Shown: positions 1 through 11,361 of the stretch, piece by piece
Position numbering within the stretch: position 1 is the stretch's first letter
Layout: the number at the start of each line of letters is the position of its first letter
Source: Odontesthes bonariensis
Lineage: Eukaryota; Chordata; Actinopteri; Atheriniformes; Atherinopsidae
Length of the DNA stretch: 64,000 nucleotides
Assembly: GCF_027942865.1 (NCBI RefSeq)
Contig: NC_134517.1
Span: forward strand, 9,009,705 to 9,073,704
Reading direction: 5' to 3'
Notes under the pieces: generated by a model
The model's database searches: none
What the model was told of the DNA's origin: nothing
Seen by the model: the letters and a program-made list of their open reading frames with translations, nothing else
Program-made: the position numbers and the translations under genes

Positions 1-285
1 CAAACTGCAATCTGCTCCTCCCTCCCCCTCCTTCCCCCTGTGCTTGTACCCTGCTCCGTGAACGAATTACGCGTCCAGAAGCTTGGCAGGAAGCTAAACT
101 AGAGCCAGCTTGGCTAGCACCTAGCATTATTAAACGTATAGTTAGCATATACTAAATACTAAATACGGCAACGATCGATGCGTGCTGTCAGAACAGCGCT
201 CGTGCGCGTACATGTACTCTAGAGGCGTGGCTTCGGGGGGAAAGTGAAGAAAAGGGTTGGGACTTTTTACCTGTGTTTTTTCAAA

Positions 286-1011
286 ATGCAGCTTCGCTGG
301 ACTCAAAATCCAGGATCTCCTACCCTACCTTTAAGTCTGGAAGGATCAGTCTCTTCATTTATTGAAAACATCTTAGAAGCAGAGAGAGAACGGATAATTC
401 AACATAAAAATGAATCAGACCAAGAGAGTGATAATGAAGAACTCACACCAAACGACAACACAGACAATGAAACTCTTACTGATGGACCACACGATGATGC
501 CACACTGAATGAACCTCACAATGATTCCCAACTAGATGAACCCCAAAATGATGTCCATCTAGATGATCAGTCCAACGATGATGCTCAACGAGAGCAAGAT
601 GATGTCCAGTTGTGTGGACCTCCAGATAATGATGCAGAAAACAGAATGCATGGCACACCCATCTTGCCTACAGAATTGCTGTCATTTATCATCCAGTTGA
701 CCCTTAATGCAGACTCCTCAATGCTCTGGGCATTTAATAGAGTTTCTAAACTTTTTCGAGATCTTGCAGATCCGTTCCATCCGCAAATCTACATTAGAGA
801 AACTTTAGCTGACACCCTAAACTTGGATTATGATCATGACAATTCCATAAGCATAATGAGGCTCTATAAATCCGCTGGACACAGTAGTGGTCTTGCTATT
901 AGACTGAGGGAGCTATTCAGCCAAAATAGCAGGTGGATGATGGCCTGGCTTCTGATAAAGCACATTGGCCATGGTCATCTTAAAATCAAGGACATTTTTT
1001 GGAAACCTTAG
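286..1011 (+). CDS. Hypothetical acidic protein with F-box-like C-terminal region
   Basis: I do not recognise this gene. The frame is open from an in-frame GTG at 244, but the first ATG is at 286, giving 241 residues ending at TAG 1009-1011. Residues ~45-125 are very acidic and low in complexity, with degenerate Asn-Asp/Glu-Pro repeats. Residues ~130-175 start ILPTELLSFI and run through a WAFNRVSKLFRDL stretch, which resembles an F-box helix arrangement (Leu-Pro start, then a hydrophobic helix, then a V/CS-x-x-F pattern). That is pattern resemblance only. There is no signal peptide or membrane helix. A pyrimidine-rich tract ending CAAAATGCAG at 282-291 could be a splice acceptor, so this may be the last exon of a longer gene instead of a single-exon gene. 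A polyadenylation signal lies ~330 bp downstream. It could also be a mobile-element-borne ORF. Confidence 0.45.
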   Translation: MQLRWTQNPGSPTLPLSLEGSVSSFIENILEAERERIIQHKNESDQESDNEELTPNDNTDNETLTDGPHDDATLNEPHNDSQLDEPQNDVHLDDQSNDDAQREQDDVQLCGPPDNDAENRMHGTPILPTELLSFIIQLTLNADSSMLWAFNRVSKLFRDLADPFHPQIYIRETLADTLNLDYDHDNSISIMRLYKSAGHSSGLAIRLRELFSQNSRWMMAWLLIKHIGHGHLKIKDIFWKP

Positions 1012-1342
1012 GGCTATATTTTGTTTTGCATTGTAGGTAGATTTTCATGAGTCTCCCGAGTTCAAATGTAGATTTTTAGATGGGTTAGTTGTGTGGTTAT
1101 ATGTGTGCCATGGCCTGTAATAGGTCTAGAACATTGTTAAATTTTACGTTTCCACTTTATTATCCACTACAGTTCCATTGTGTGTGTGTTAGGCTCTATG
1201 CTGTGGCTGGATTGTTTTTCATTTAGTTGATTGAGATATTAGGCCTATTATCAAAGATTGCCATAATATTTGCTGTTCATAACACATTGCTCATCCATGA
1301 CGTCTGTACCTCTACAGGATGGTATAGTATTGGGCTTTAGAG

Positions 1343-1348
1343 AATAAA
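1343..1348 (+). promoter_or_regulatory. Candidate polyadenylation signal AATAAA
   Basis: AATAAA lies 332 bp after the stop codon of the 286-1011 frame, in an AT-rich stretch. It would give a short 3' UTR. The hexamer is common by chance in AT-rich DNA, so position is the only support. Confidence 0.35.
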
Positions 1349-1927
1349 TCATTTGAAATAATTAACTGTTCGACATCAGTCATTTGTTCTGCAACTATTT
1401 TTTGTCTCTTACTCTGGGTTTGCATGATATAGGCTATCCTACATTTTTGTGTCAGAATAATACTTAGTATAATTTTGTGACACTGCCAGTGCTACATTAA
1501 TGCAGGTACTGTTACTGTAGGTGTTATTGGAAATATGCATTATGAAGAAAGGTTAAGGTTACATGGAACATGACCTTTATTGAATAGGCTAGACTACATG
1601 GTGTTGTTGTGCACAGCCCATGTTTAATTATTTGGTGTTGTATGTCTTTTCTTTACTGCTGCTTGAGCATAGACAGAGATTTAGTTGACAATTTTCTAAA
1701 TTGGTTAACTATCAAAAGCACTTACCTCCAAACTTGATCTCATGACTAATCTAACTGCAAATATGAATTAACCCCTTGTATGTTTAAATGAGCACAACCA
1801 AAGTTAAAAGGTGGATTGCTACAATGTAAGCTGAGCAATAGTTGACATACTGTCCTCTTAATTATTATTTTTGAGTAAAATACACATTATCGTGCTGTTT
1901 TTAATCAATGAAAATGTCAATTTCGGT
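1349..1927. other. Non-coding AT-rich stretch, nothing recognised
   Basis: No long frame, RNA gene or recognisable repeat was found here. Confidence 0.5.
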
Positions 1928-1929
1928 TG

Positions 1930-2176
1930 GTTATTACATAATGCACCAATTGTTACATTTTGCTAAAGAAAAAAATTGCAACACCCGCATTATGTAGTAA
2001 CAACCACAATATGTAATAACTTATTACATAATGCAGCAAAATGTATTTCATATTGCGTTCAAGAAGTTTATTACATAATGCGGCAGATTATTACAAAATG
2101 CGGCAGTTATTACATAATGGCGTGCAAATTTATTACATTATTACATAATGCGCCGTTATTACATAATGCGGTGTTA
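1930..2176 (+). repeat. Cluster of TTATTACATAATGC motifs in both orientations
   Basis: About nine copies or near-copies of TTATTACATAATGCGGC occur in 250 bp. Examples start near 1932, 2021, 2070, 2088, 2107, 2140 and 2157, with inverted forms near 1988 and 2007. Spacing is irregular. The core ATTACATAAT is nearly self-complementary. This looks like a degenerate short repeat of unknown origin, not coding sequence. Confidence 0.7.
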
Positions 2177-2180
2177 CAGC

Positions 2181-2574
2181 CCCAGCTGCTGCAACAGTAA
2201 TTATATGAGACTCAGGCTTCTCAGAGCCAAAAAAACCTCTACGAACAGATGCTTCTCATTCGGAAACCGTAAGAGCTACAGAAAAAATTCTTGCAGAATG
2301 AGTGAGGGACGCCTTTGGACTTCAATATTCCTGCATTTCAGATCTGTAGCACATTCACAGTGAACACACGGATGAGAGAAAGAAGGGCTGCAGGAGCTGC
2401 TGAGATTCTGAGAATTGGATGAATTAAAATGGGGATTTGAGGTCTTTGAGCCCCGACATCACTTTGCTCTGAGGGGCTCTGAGAGCGAACGGTCAGCCCT
2501 AGATGAAATATGAAAACATTTTATGAATCCCAACATGCGTGCCTATATTACGACAGTACATAATGGCATTGGAG
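2181..2574 (+). repeat. Left copy of a ~390-bp direct repeat that flanks the satellite array
   Basis: From CCCAGCTGCTGC through AATGGCATTGGAGC this stretch aligns, in the same orientation and with only scattered differences, with 30709-31093. The two copies bracket the 27-kb 21-bp array. The family is not recognised and no coding frame is shared. Confidence 0.85.
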
Positions 2575-3182
2575 CGATATTTGTAGGCATGAGGGCGATT
2601 CGAAAAGGAATCTGAGGTCAGAACTCTTGCTCTTCCCACACTCTAATGAAATGGCAGTTGTGCTCTAAAAATTTAAATTTTTCAGATTTTGGCCAAAACT
2701 TTGGGTCGCTTGGAGGCATGCTGTGGGAAATCCGTAGCAGGTATCGACATGGCTTCTTCACTTCTGAACACAGCACGGACGTATCTACAAACTGACATTT
2801 GAATGGCGTTTCTAGGTTAATGCATGATGACACAGTAACTGCTAAAAACTTTGGGTTTTTTATGATTTTTCCAGGTCATCCCCCTGTTTATTCCTAGGGG
2901 GGCTTTGGGGGGCTGTTTTTTGCTTATTACGTCACCTTGGTAACTCCTATCTTCAATAAAAGTAATAGCCTGCGAAAACTCCTCGAGCCAGTCGTTTTGA
3001 TATATATATATTGTTGGGATGTGCGGCCCGCATTAATGTGGACGGAAGAATAAATATATATATATAAATAAACACGTTTTCAATGTTAAATCCCATAGAC
3101 TTTTGCCAACAGAATAGTAATAGGTGCCTTGCCATACATTTGCATGGAGGCACTGCTTAGCATGCTCTCCTATGCAATGCTA
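2575..3182. other. Non-coding flank with TA-rich simple repeats
   Basis: No gene was found. Short (TA)n tracts occur near 3000-3012 and 3054-3067. The last ~60 bp (about 3140-3199, containing TATGCAATGCTATGGCAGG) resemble 31815-31871 on the other side of the array. Confidence 0.5.
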
Positions 3183-3233
3183 TGGCAGGCCCCAACTAGA
3201 AAATTTCTGAAGAAATTTAGAAGGGGCCTGCCA
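3183..3233. repeat. Long imperfect hairpin next to the satellite array
   Basis: TGGCAGGCCCC at 3183-3193 is exactly complementary to GGGGCCTGCCA at 3223-3233. The interior continues to pair (AAATTTCT with AGAAATTT), giving a stem of more than 20 bp with a tiny loop. It ends about 107 bp before the first 21-bp unit. Confidence 0.8.
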
Positions 3234-3340
3234 AAGTGTGCGTGTTGCTCAACCAATAACGGCTGCTCAGGAATGGTTCGCAAGGCCTAAAGAAGAAGCA
3301 TTCAAGCCTAAAAGGTATCAAAGCCCTTTAAATGTAAAAA

Positions 3341-5797
3341 TTTAAAGCAGCGAACTGTCCTTTTAAAGAGGCGAACTGTCCCTTTAAAGCGGCAAACTGT
3401 CCCTTTTAAAGAGGCGAACTGTCCCTTTAAAGAAGTGAACTGGCCCTTTAAAGCGGCAAACTGTCCCTTTAAAGAGGTGAATTGTCCCTTTAAAGCGGCG
3501 AACTGTCCATTTAAAGCGATGACTGACCCTTTAAAGCGGCGAACTGTCCCTTTAAAGAGGCGAACTGTCCCAATAAAGAGGCGAAATGTCCCTTTAAAGA
3601 GGCGAACTGGCACTTTAAAGAGGCAAACTGTCCCTTTAAAGCGGCAAACTGTCCCTTTAAAGAGGCAAACTGGGCCTTTAAAGAAGTGAACTGGCCCTTT
3701 AAAGCGGCAAACTGTCCCTTTAAAGCGGCGAACTGTCCCTTCAAAGCTGTGAACTGACCATTTAAAGCGGCGAACTGTTCCTTTAAAGAGGCGAACTGGC
3801 ACTTTAAAGCGGAAAACTGTCCCTTTAAAGAGGCGAACTGTTCCTTTAAAGCGACGAACTGTCCCTTTAAAGCGGAAAACTGTCCCTTTAAAGCGCCGAA
3901 CTGTATCTTCAAAGCGGCAAACTGTCCCTTTTAAGCGGCAAACTGTCCCTTTAAAGAGGCAAACTGTCCCTTTAAAGCGGCGAACTGTCCCTTTAAAGAG
4001 TTGAACTGTCCCTTTAAAGTGGCAAACTGCCCCTTTAAAGCGGCGAACTGTTCCTTTAAAGAGGCGAACTGTCCCTCTAAAGAGGTAAATTGTCCCTTTA
4101 AAGCGGCAAACTGTCCCTTCAAAGCGGCAAACTGTCCCTTTAAAGCGACAAACTGTCCTTTTTAAGGGGCAAACTGTCCCTTTAAAGAGGCGAACTGGCC
4201 CTTTTAAGCGGCAAACTGTCCCTTTAAAGCAGCGAACTGGCCCTTTAAAGCGGCGAACAAGCGCTTTAAAGAGGCGAACTGGCCCTTTAAAGCGGCGTAA
4301 TGTCCCTTTAAAGAGGCTAACTGTCCCTTGAAAGCGGCGAACTGTCCCTTTAAAGAGGCGAACTGTCCCTTCAAAGCAGGGAACTGTCCCTTTAAAGAGG
4401 CGAACTGGCACTTTAAAAAAGCAAACTGTCCCTTTAAAGCGGCGAACTGTCCCTTTTAAAGAGGCGAACTGTCCCTTTAAAGCGGAAAACTGTCACTTTA
4501 AAGAGGTGAACTGTCCCTTTAAAGAGGTGAACTGTCCCTTTAAAGAGGTGAACTGTCCCTTTAAAGAGGTGAACTGTCCCTTTAAAGCGGCACTGTCCCT
4601 TTAAAGCGGTGAACTGTCCCTTTTAAGCGGCAAACTGTCCCTTTAAAGAGGCTAACTGGCCCTGTAAAGCGGCGAACTGTCCCATTAAAGCGGCGAACTG
4701 TCCCTTTAAAGAGGCGAACTGTCCCTTCAAAGCGGCGAACTGTCCCTTTAAAGAGGCGAACTGGCACTCTAAAGAGGCGAACTGTCCCTTTAAAGCGGCA
4801 AACTGTCACTTTAAAGAGGTGAACTGTCCCTTTAAAGCGGCAAACTGTCCCTTTAAAGAGGCGAACTGTCCCTTTAAAGAGGCGAACTGGCCCTTTAAAG
4901 CGGCAAACTGTCCCTTTAAAGCGGCGAACTGTCCCTTCAAAGCTGTGAACTGACCATTTAAAGCGGCGAACTGTTCCTTTAAAGAGGCGAACTGGCACTT
5001 TAAAGCGGAAAACTGTCCCTTTAAAGAGGCGAACTGTTCCTTTAAAGCGACGAACTGTCCCTTTAAAGCGGCAAACTGTCCCTTTAAAGCGCCGAACTGT
5101 ATCTTCAAAGCGGCAAACTGTCCCTTTGAAGCGGCAAACTGTCCCTTTTAAGCGGCAAACTGTCCCTTTAAAGAGGCAAACTGTACCTTTAAAGCGGCGA
5201 ACTGTCCCTTTAAAGAGTTGAACTGTCCCTTTAAAGTGGCAAACTGCCCCTTTAAAGCGGCGAACTGTTCCTTTAAAGAGGCGAACTGTCCCTCTAAAGA
5301 GGTAAATTGTCCCTTTAAAGCGGCAAACTGTCCCTTCAAAGCGGCAAACTGTCCCTTTAAAGCGACGAACTGTCCTTTTTAAGGGGCAAACTGTCCCTTT
5401 AAAGAGGCGAACTGGCCCTTTTAAGCGGCAAACTGTCCCTTTAAAGCAGCGAACTGGCCCTTTAAAGCGGCGAACAAGCGCTTTAAAGAGGCGAACTGGC
5501 CCTTTAAAGCGGCGTAATGTCCCTTTAAAGAGGCTAACTGTCCCTTGAAAGCGGCGAACTGTCCCTTTAAAGAGGCGAACTGTCCCTTCAAAGCAGGGAA
5601 CTGTCCCTTTAAAGAGGCGAACTGGCACTTTAAAGAAGCAAACTGTCCCTTTAAAGCGGCGAGCTGTCCCTTTTAAAGAGGCGAACTGTCCCTTTAAAGC
5701 GGAAAACTGTCACTTTAAAGAGGTGAACTGTCCCTTTAAAGAGGTGAACTGTCCCTTTAAAGAGGTGAACTGTCCCTTTAAAGCGGCACTGTCCCTT
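3341..5797. repeat. Higher-order duplication in the array, offset ~1217 bp
   Basis: Variant order in about 3700-4580 recurs at about 4910-5797. For example, 3931-4122 and 5148-5339 encode nearly the same heptapeptide string. A further partial copy of this variant string is at about 7079-7560. A separate pair with 714-bp offset (34 units) is at 5819-6052 and 6533-6766. Confidence 0.8.
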
Positions 5798-8679
5798 TAA
5801 AGCGGTGAACTGTCCCTTTTAAGCGGCAAACTGTCCCTTTAAAGAGGCTAACTGGCCCTGTAAAGCGGCGAACTGTCCCATTAAAGCGGCGAACTGTCCC
5901 TTTAAAGAGGCGAACTGTCCCTTCAAAGCGGCGAACTGTCCCTTTAAAGAGGCGAACTGGCACTCTAAAGAGGCGAACTGTCCCTTTAAAGCGGCAAACT
6001 GTAACTTTAAAGAGGTGAACTGGCCCTTTAAAGGGGCGAACTGTCCCTTCAAAGCGGCAAACTGTCCCTTTAAAGCGGCGAACTTTCCCTTTTAAGCGGC
6101 AAACTGTCCCTTTAAAGAGGCGAACTGTCCCTTTAAAGAGGCGAATTGTCTTTTTAAAGCGGCGAACTGTCCCTTTAATGAGGCGAACTGTCCCTTTAAA
6201 GCGGCAAACTGTCCCTTTAAAGAGGCGAACTGTCCCTTTAAAGCGGCAAACTGTCACTTTAAAGAGGTGAACTGTCCCTTTAAAGCGGCGAACTGTCCCT
6301 TTAAAGAGGCGAACTGTCCCTTTAAAGAGGCGAACTGGCCCTTTAAAGCGGCGAACTGTCCCTTCAAAGCGGCAAACTGTCCCTTTAAAGAGGCGAACTG
6401 TCCCTTTAAAGCGGCAAACTGTCCCTTTAAAGAGGCGAACTGTCCTTTTAAAGCGGCGAATTGTCCCTTTAAAGAGGCGAACTGTCCCTTTAAAGCGGCA
6501 AACTGTCCCTTCGAAGCGGCGAACTGTCCCTTTTAAGCGGCAAACTGTCCCTTTAAAGAGGCTAACTGGCCCTGTAAAGCGGCGAACTGTCCCATTAAAG
6601 CGGCGAACTGTCCCTTTAAAGAGGCGAACTGTCCCTTCAAAGCGGCGAACTGTCCCTTTAAAGAGGCGAACTGGCACTCTAAAGAGGCGAACTGTCCCTT
6701 TAAAGCGGCAAACTGTAACTTTAAAGAGGTGAACTGGCCCTTTAACGGGGCGAATTGTCCTTTCAAAGCGGCAAACTGTCCCTTTAAAGCGGCGAACTTT
6801 CCCTTTTAAGCGGCAAACTGTCCCTTTAAAGAGGCGAACTGTCCCTTTAAAGAGGCGAATTGTCTTTTTAAAGCGGCGAACTGTCCCTTTAATGAGGCGA
6901 ACTGTCCCTTTAAAGCGGCAAACTGTCCCTTTAAAGAGGCGAACTGTCCCTTTAAAGCGGCAAACTGTCACTTTAAAGAGGTGAACTGTCCCTTTAAAGC
7001 GGCGAACTGTCCCTTTAAAGAGGCGAACTGTCCCTTTAAAGAGGCGAACTGGCCCTTTAAAGCGGCAAACTGTCCCTTTAAAGCGGCGAACTGTCCCTTC
7101 AAAGCTGTGAACTGACCATTTAAAGCGGCGAACTGTTCCTTTAAAGAGGCGAACTGGCACTTTAAAGCGGAAAACTGTCCCTTTAAAGAGGCGAACTGTT
7201 CCTTTAAAGCGACGAACTGTCCCTTTAAAGCGGAAAACTGTCCCTTTAAAGAGGCGAACTGTTCCTTTAAAGCGACGAACTGTCCCTTTGAAGCGGCAAA
7301 CTGTCCCTTTTAAGCGGCAAACTGTCCCTTTAAAGAGGCAAACTGTACCTTTAAAGCGGCGAACTGTCCCTTTAAAGAGTTGAACTGTCCCTTTAAAGTG
7401 GCAAACTGCCCCTTTAAAGCGGCGAACTGTTCCTTTAAAGAGGCGAACTGTCCCTCTAAAGAGGTAAATTGTCCCTTTAAAGCGGCAAACTGTCCCTTCA
7501 AAGCGGCAAACTGTCCCTTTAAAGCGACGAACTGTCCTTTTTAAGGGGCAAACTGTCCCTTTAAAGAGGCGAACTGGCCCTTTAAAGCGGCGAACTGTCC
7601 CTTCAAAGCGGCAAACTGTCCCTTTAAAGAGGCGAACTGTCCCTTTAAAGAGGCGAACTGGCCCTTTAAAGCGGCGAACTGTCCCTTCAAAGCGGCAAAC
7701 TGTCCCTTTAAAGAGGCGAACTGTCCCTTTAAAGCGGCAAACTGTCCCTTTAAAGAGGCGAACTGTCCTTTTAAAGCGGCGAATTGTCCCTTTAAAGAGG
7801 CGAACTGTCCCTTTAAAGCGGCAAACTGTCCCTTCGAAGCGGCGAACTGTCCCTTTTAAGCGGCAAACTGTCCCTTTAAAGAGGCGAACTGTCCCTTCAA
7901 AGCGGTGAACTGGCCCTTTAAAGCAGCGAACTGTCCCTGTAAAGCGGCGAACTGTCCCTTCAAAGAGGCGAAGTGGCCATTTAAAGAGGTGAATTGACCC
8001 TTTAAAGCGTCGAACTGTCCCTTTAAAGCGGTGAACTGACCCTCTAAAGCGGCGAACTGTCCCTTTAAAGAGGTGAACTGTCCCTTTAAAGAGGCGAACT
8101 GTCCCTTTAAACAGGCGAACTGCCGCTTTTAAGCGGCAAACTGTCCATTTAAAGAGGCGAATTGTCCCTGTAAAGCGGCGAACTGGCGCTTTAAAGAGGC
8201 GAACTGGCCCTTTAAAGCGGCGAGCTGTCCCTTTAAAGAGGCGAACTGTCCCTTTAAAGCAGGCAACTGTCGCTTTAAAGAGGCGAACTGGCACTTTAAA
8301 GAGGCAAACTGTCCCTTTAAAGCGGCGAACTGTCCCTTTTAAAGAGGCTAACTGTCCCTTTAAAGCGGCAAACTGTCCCTTTAAAGAGGCGAACTGTCCC
8401 TTTAAAGAGGCGAACTGTCCCTTTAAAGCATTAAACTGTCACTTTAAAGCGGTGAACTGACCCTTTAAAGCGGCGAACTGTCCCTTTAAAGAGGCGAACT
8501 GTCCTTTTAAAGCGGCGAATTGTCCCTTTAAAGAGGCAAACTGTCCCATTAAAGCGGCAAACTGTCCCTTCGAAGCGGCGAACTGTCCCTTTGAAGCGGC
8601 AAACTGTCCCTTTAAAGAGGCAAACTGTCCCTGTAAAGCGGCAAACTGTCCCTTTAAAGAGACAAACTGTCCCTTCAAA

Positions 8680-11361
8680 GCGGCGAACTGTCCCTTTAAA
8701 GAGGCGAACTGTCCCTTTAAAGCATTAAACTGTCACTTTAAAACGGTGAACTGACCCTTTAAAGAGGCGAACTGTCCCTTTAAAGAGGCGAACTGTTCTT
8801 TCAAAGCGGAGAATTGTCCCTTTAAAGAGGCAAACTGTCCCTTTAAAGCGGCAAACTGTCCCTTCGAAGCGGCGACCTGTCCCTTTGAAGCGGCAAACTG
8901 TCCCTTTAAAGAGGCGAACTGTCCCTATAATGCTGCGTGTACACCAAGAGCGACCTACGCTACCTGAGCGCCGGAAATCATTATTTCTCTATGGAGGGTG
9001 AGCTAACTGCGCTACCAAAGCGGATTCTCCAGTGGCGAAGCTTCCTGAGCGACCAGAGCGGATTCGAGCGATTAAACTCAAGCTAACGTTATGGTAATGA
9101 GCTATGACGCGTTTCGGCGAAAACCAATGACAATCCACAGATTGTAGTGGTCCGACAATCCGCGGGGTTCGCGGAAACAGACGTGTAAACTTTAGTTCCT
9201 ATCCAAACAATAGTCGTTTAATCCTGAGACTGTTGCAATTGCCGTGTCGAGTGCTTCAATACAATAGTGTAGTAACCCCACGCATACCTTTCTCACTGCA
9301 ATAAAGTTTTATTTCGGATTTATTGCGGATTTTATTTCGAATTTAGTTTCTTTTTCACAGCTGCCTCTGCTATTCCTGCTCTTCTCAGGTGTACCTAATG
9401 TAGTTTTACATCATTTGTAATGTGATGTATATTTTGTATAACAAATTGTAAATTACAACACGTTTATTTGTGTCCCTGACCTCACTTTCCTCCTTTGTTC
9501 TTTTCCGCGGGGGTGCTGCACAGCCGCGGGGCCTTTAAGAATTGAACATTCTAAATGTGACGTCACAAGCTACCAAAGCTACCAAAGCAAATTCACAAGC
9601 GAAGCTTCTCCAGCGACCTCCGCTACCAGGTAGCAGAGGTCGCTCTTGGTGTACACGCAGCATAAAGAGGCGAACTCTCCCTTTAAAGCGGAAAACTGTC
9701 CCTTTAAAGCGGCGAACTGTCCCTTTAAAGAGGCGAACTGTCCCTTTAAAGCATTAAACTGTCACTTTAAAGCGGTGAACTGACCCTTTAAAGAGGCAAA
9801 CTGTCCCTTTAAAGAGGCGAACTGTCCTTTCAAAGCGGCGAATTGTCCCTTTAAAGAGGCAAACTGTCCCTTTAAAGCGGCAAACTGTCCCTTCGAAGCG
9901 GCGACCTGTCCCTTTGAAGCGGCAAACTGTCCCTTTAAAGAGGCGAACTGTCCCTGTAAAGCGGCGAACTGGCGCTTTAAAGAGGCGAACTGGCCCTTTA
10001 AAGAGGCGAACTGGCCCTTTAAAGAGGTGAACTGACACTTTAAAGCGTCGAACTGTCCCTTTAAAGCGGTGAACTGACCCTTTAAAGCGGCGAACTGTCC
10101 CTTTAAAGCGGCGAACTGTCCCTTTAAAGAGGTGAACTGTCCCTTTAAAGCGGCGAACTGTCCATTTAAAGAGGCAAACTGTCCCTTTATAGAGGCGAAC
10201 TGCCCCTTTTAAGCGGCAAACTCTCCCTTTAAAGCGTTGAACTGACCCTTTAAAGAGGCGAACTGTCCCTTTAAAGAGGCGAACTGTCCTTTTAAAGCGG
10301 CGAATTGTCCCTTTAAAGAGGCAAACTGTCCCTTTAAAGCGGCAAACTGTCCCTTCGAAGCGGCGAACTGTCCCTTTGAAGCGGCAAACTGTCCCTTAAA
10401 AGCGACGAACTGTCCCTGTAAAGAGGCAAACTGTCCCTTTAAAGAAGCAAACTGTCCCATCAAAGCGGCGAACTGTCACTTTAAAGAGGCGAACTGGCCC
10501 TTTAAAGCGGTGAATTGACCCTTTAAAGCGGCGAACTGTCCCTTTAAAGCGGCGAACTGTCCCTTTAAAGAGGTTAACTGTGCCTTTAAAGAGGCGAACT
10601 GTCCCTTTATAGAGGCGAACTGACCCTTTTAAGCGGCACACTGTCCCTTTAAAGAGGCGAACTGTCCCTGTAAAGCGACAAACTGGGGCTTTAAAGAGGC
10701 GAACTGTCCCTTTAAAGAGGCGAACTGTCCATTTAAAGAGGCGAACTGGCCCTTTAAAGCGGCGAACTGTCCCTTCAAAGCGGCAAACTGTCCCTTTAAA
10801 GAGGTGAACTGTCCCTTTAAAGCGGCGAACTGTCCCTATAAAGAGGCGAACTGTCCTTTTAAAGCGGCGAATTGTCCCTTTAAAGAGGCGAACTGTCCCT
10901 TTAAAGCGGCAAACTGTCCCTTCGAAGCGGCGAACTGTCTCTTTTAAGCGGCAAACTGTCCCTTTAAAGAGGCGAACTGTCCCTTCAAAGCGGTGAACTG
11001 TCCCTTCAAAGAGGCGAACTGGCCCTTTAAAGAGGTAAACTGACCCTTTAAAGCGTCGAACTGTCCCTTTAAAGAGGTGAAATGTCCCTTTAAAGAGGCG
11101 AACTGTCCCTTTAAAGAGGCGAACTGCCCCTTTTAAGCGGCAAACTGTCCCTTTAAAGAGGCGAACTGTCCCTGTAAAGCGGCGAACTGGCGCTTTAAAG
11201 AGGCGAACTGGCCCTTTAAAGCGGCGAACTGTCCCTTTAAAGAGGTGAACTGTCCCTTTAAAGCAGGGAACTGTCGCTTTAAAGAGGCGAACGGGCACTT
11301 TAAAGAGGCGAACTGTCCCTTTAAAGCAGGGAACTGTCGCTTTAAAGAGGCGAACTGGCAC
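8680..11361. repeat. Higher-order block A, first copy (repeats 4679 bp downstream)
   Basis: This 2.7-kb stretch, including MITE copy 1, recurs at about 13360-16040 with a constant 4679-bp offset and very few differences. Every heptapeptide frame in it (for example 10209-10463 and 10396-11361) has an identical partner. Confidence 0.85.
8931..9662. mobile_element. Harbinger-like MITE inside the satellite, copy 1 (732 bp)
   Basis: The element starts TGCTGCGTGTACACC and ends with its inverse; the terminal inverted repeats are 36 bp with two mismatches. It is flanked by TAA at 8928-8930 and 9663-9665. Removing it with one TAA leaves CCTATAAAGAGG, a normal satellite variant, so the 3-bp duplication is real. 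A three-base TWA target duplication is typical of PIF/Harbinger elements. No transposase frame is present, so it is non-autonomous. A subterminal hairpin (AGCGACCTC paired with GAGGTCGCT) lies at the right end. Confidence 0.85.

Noticed and set aside
9542..9757. A 71-codon frame repeated three times (9542, 14221, 17369) as a conserved gene
   Set aside because: It straddles the right end of the 732-bp MITE and runs into satellite units. Conservation reflects recent copying, and the frame lacks an ATG.
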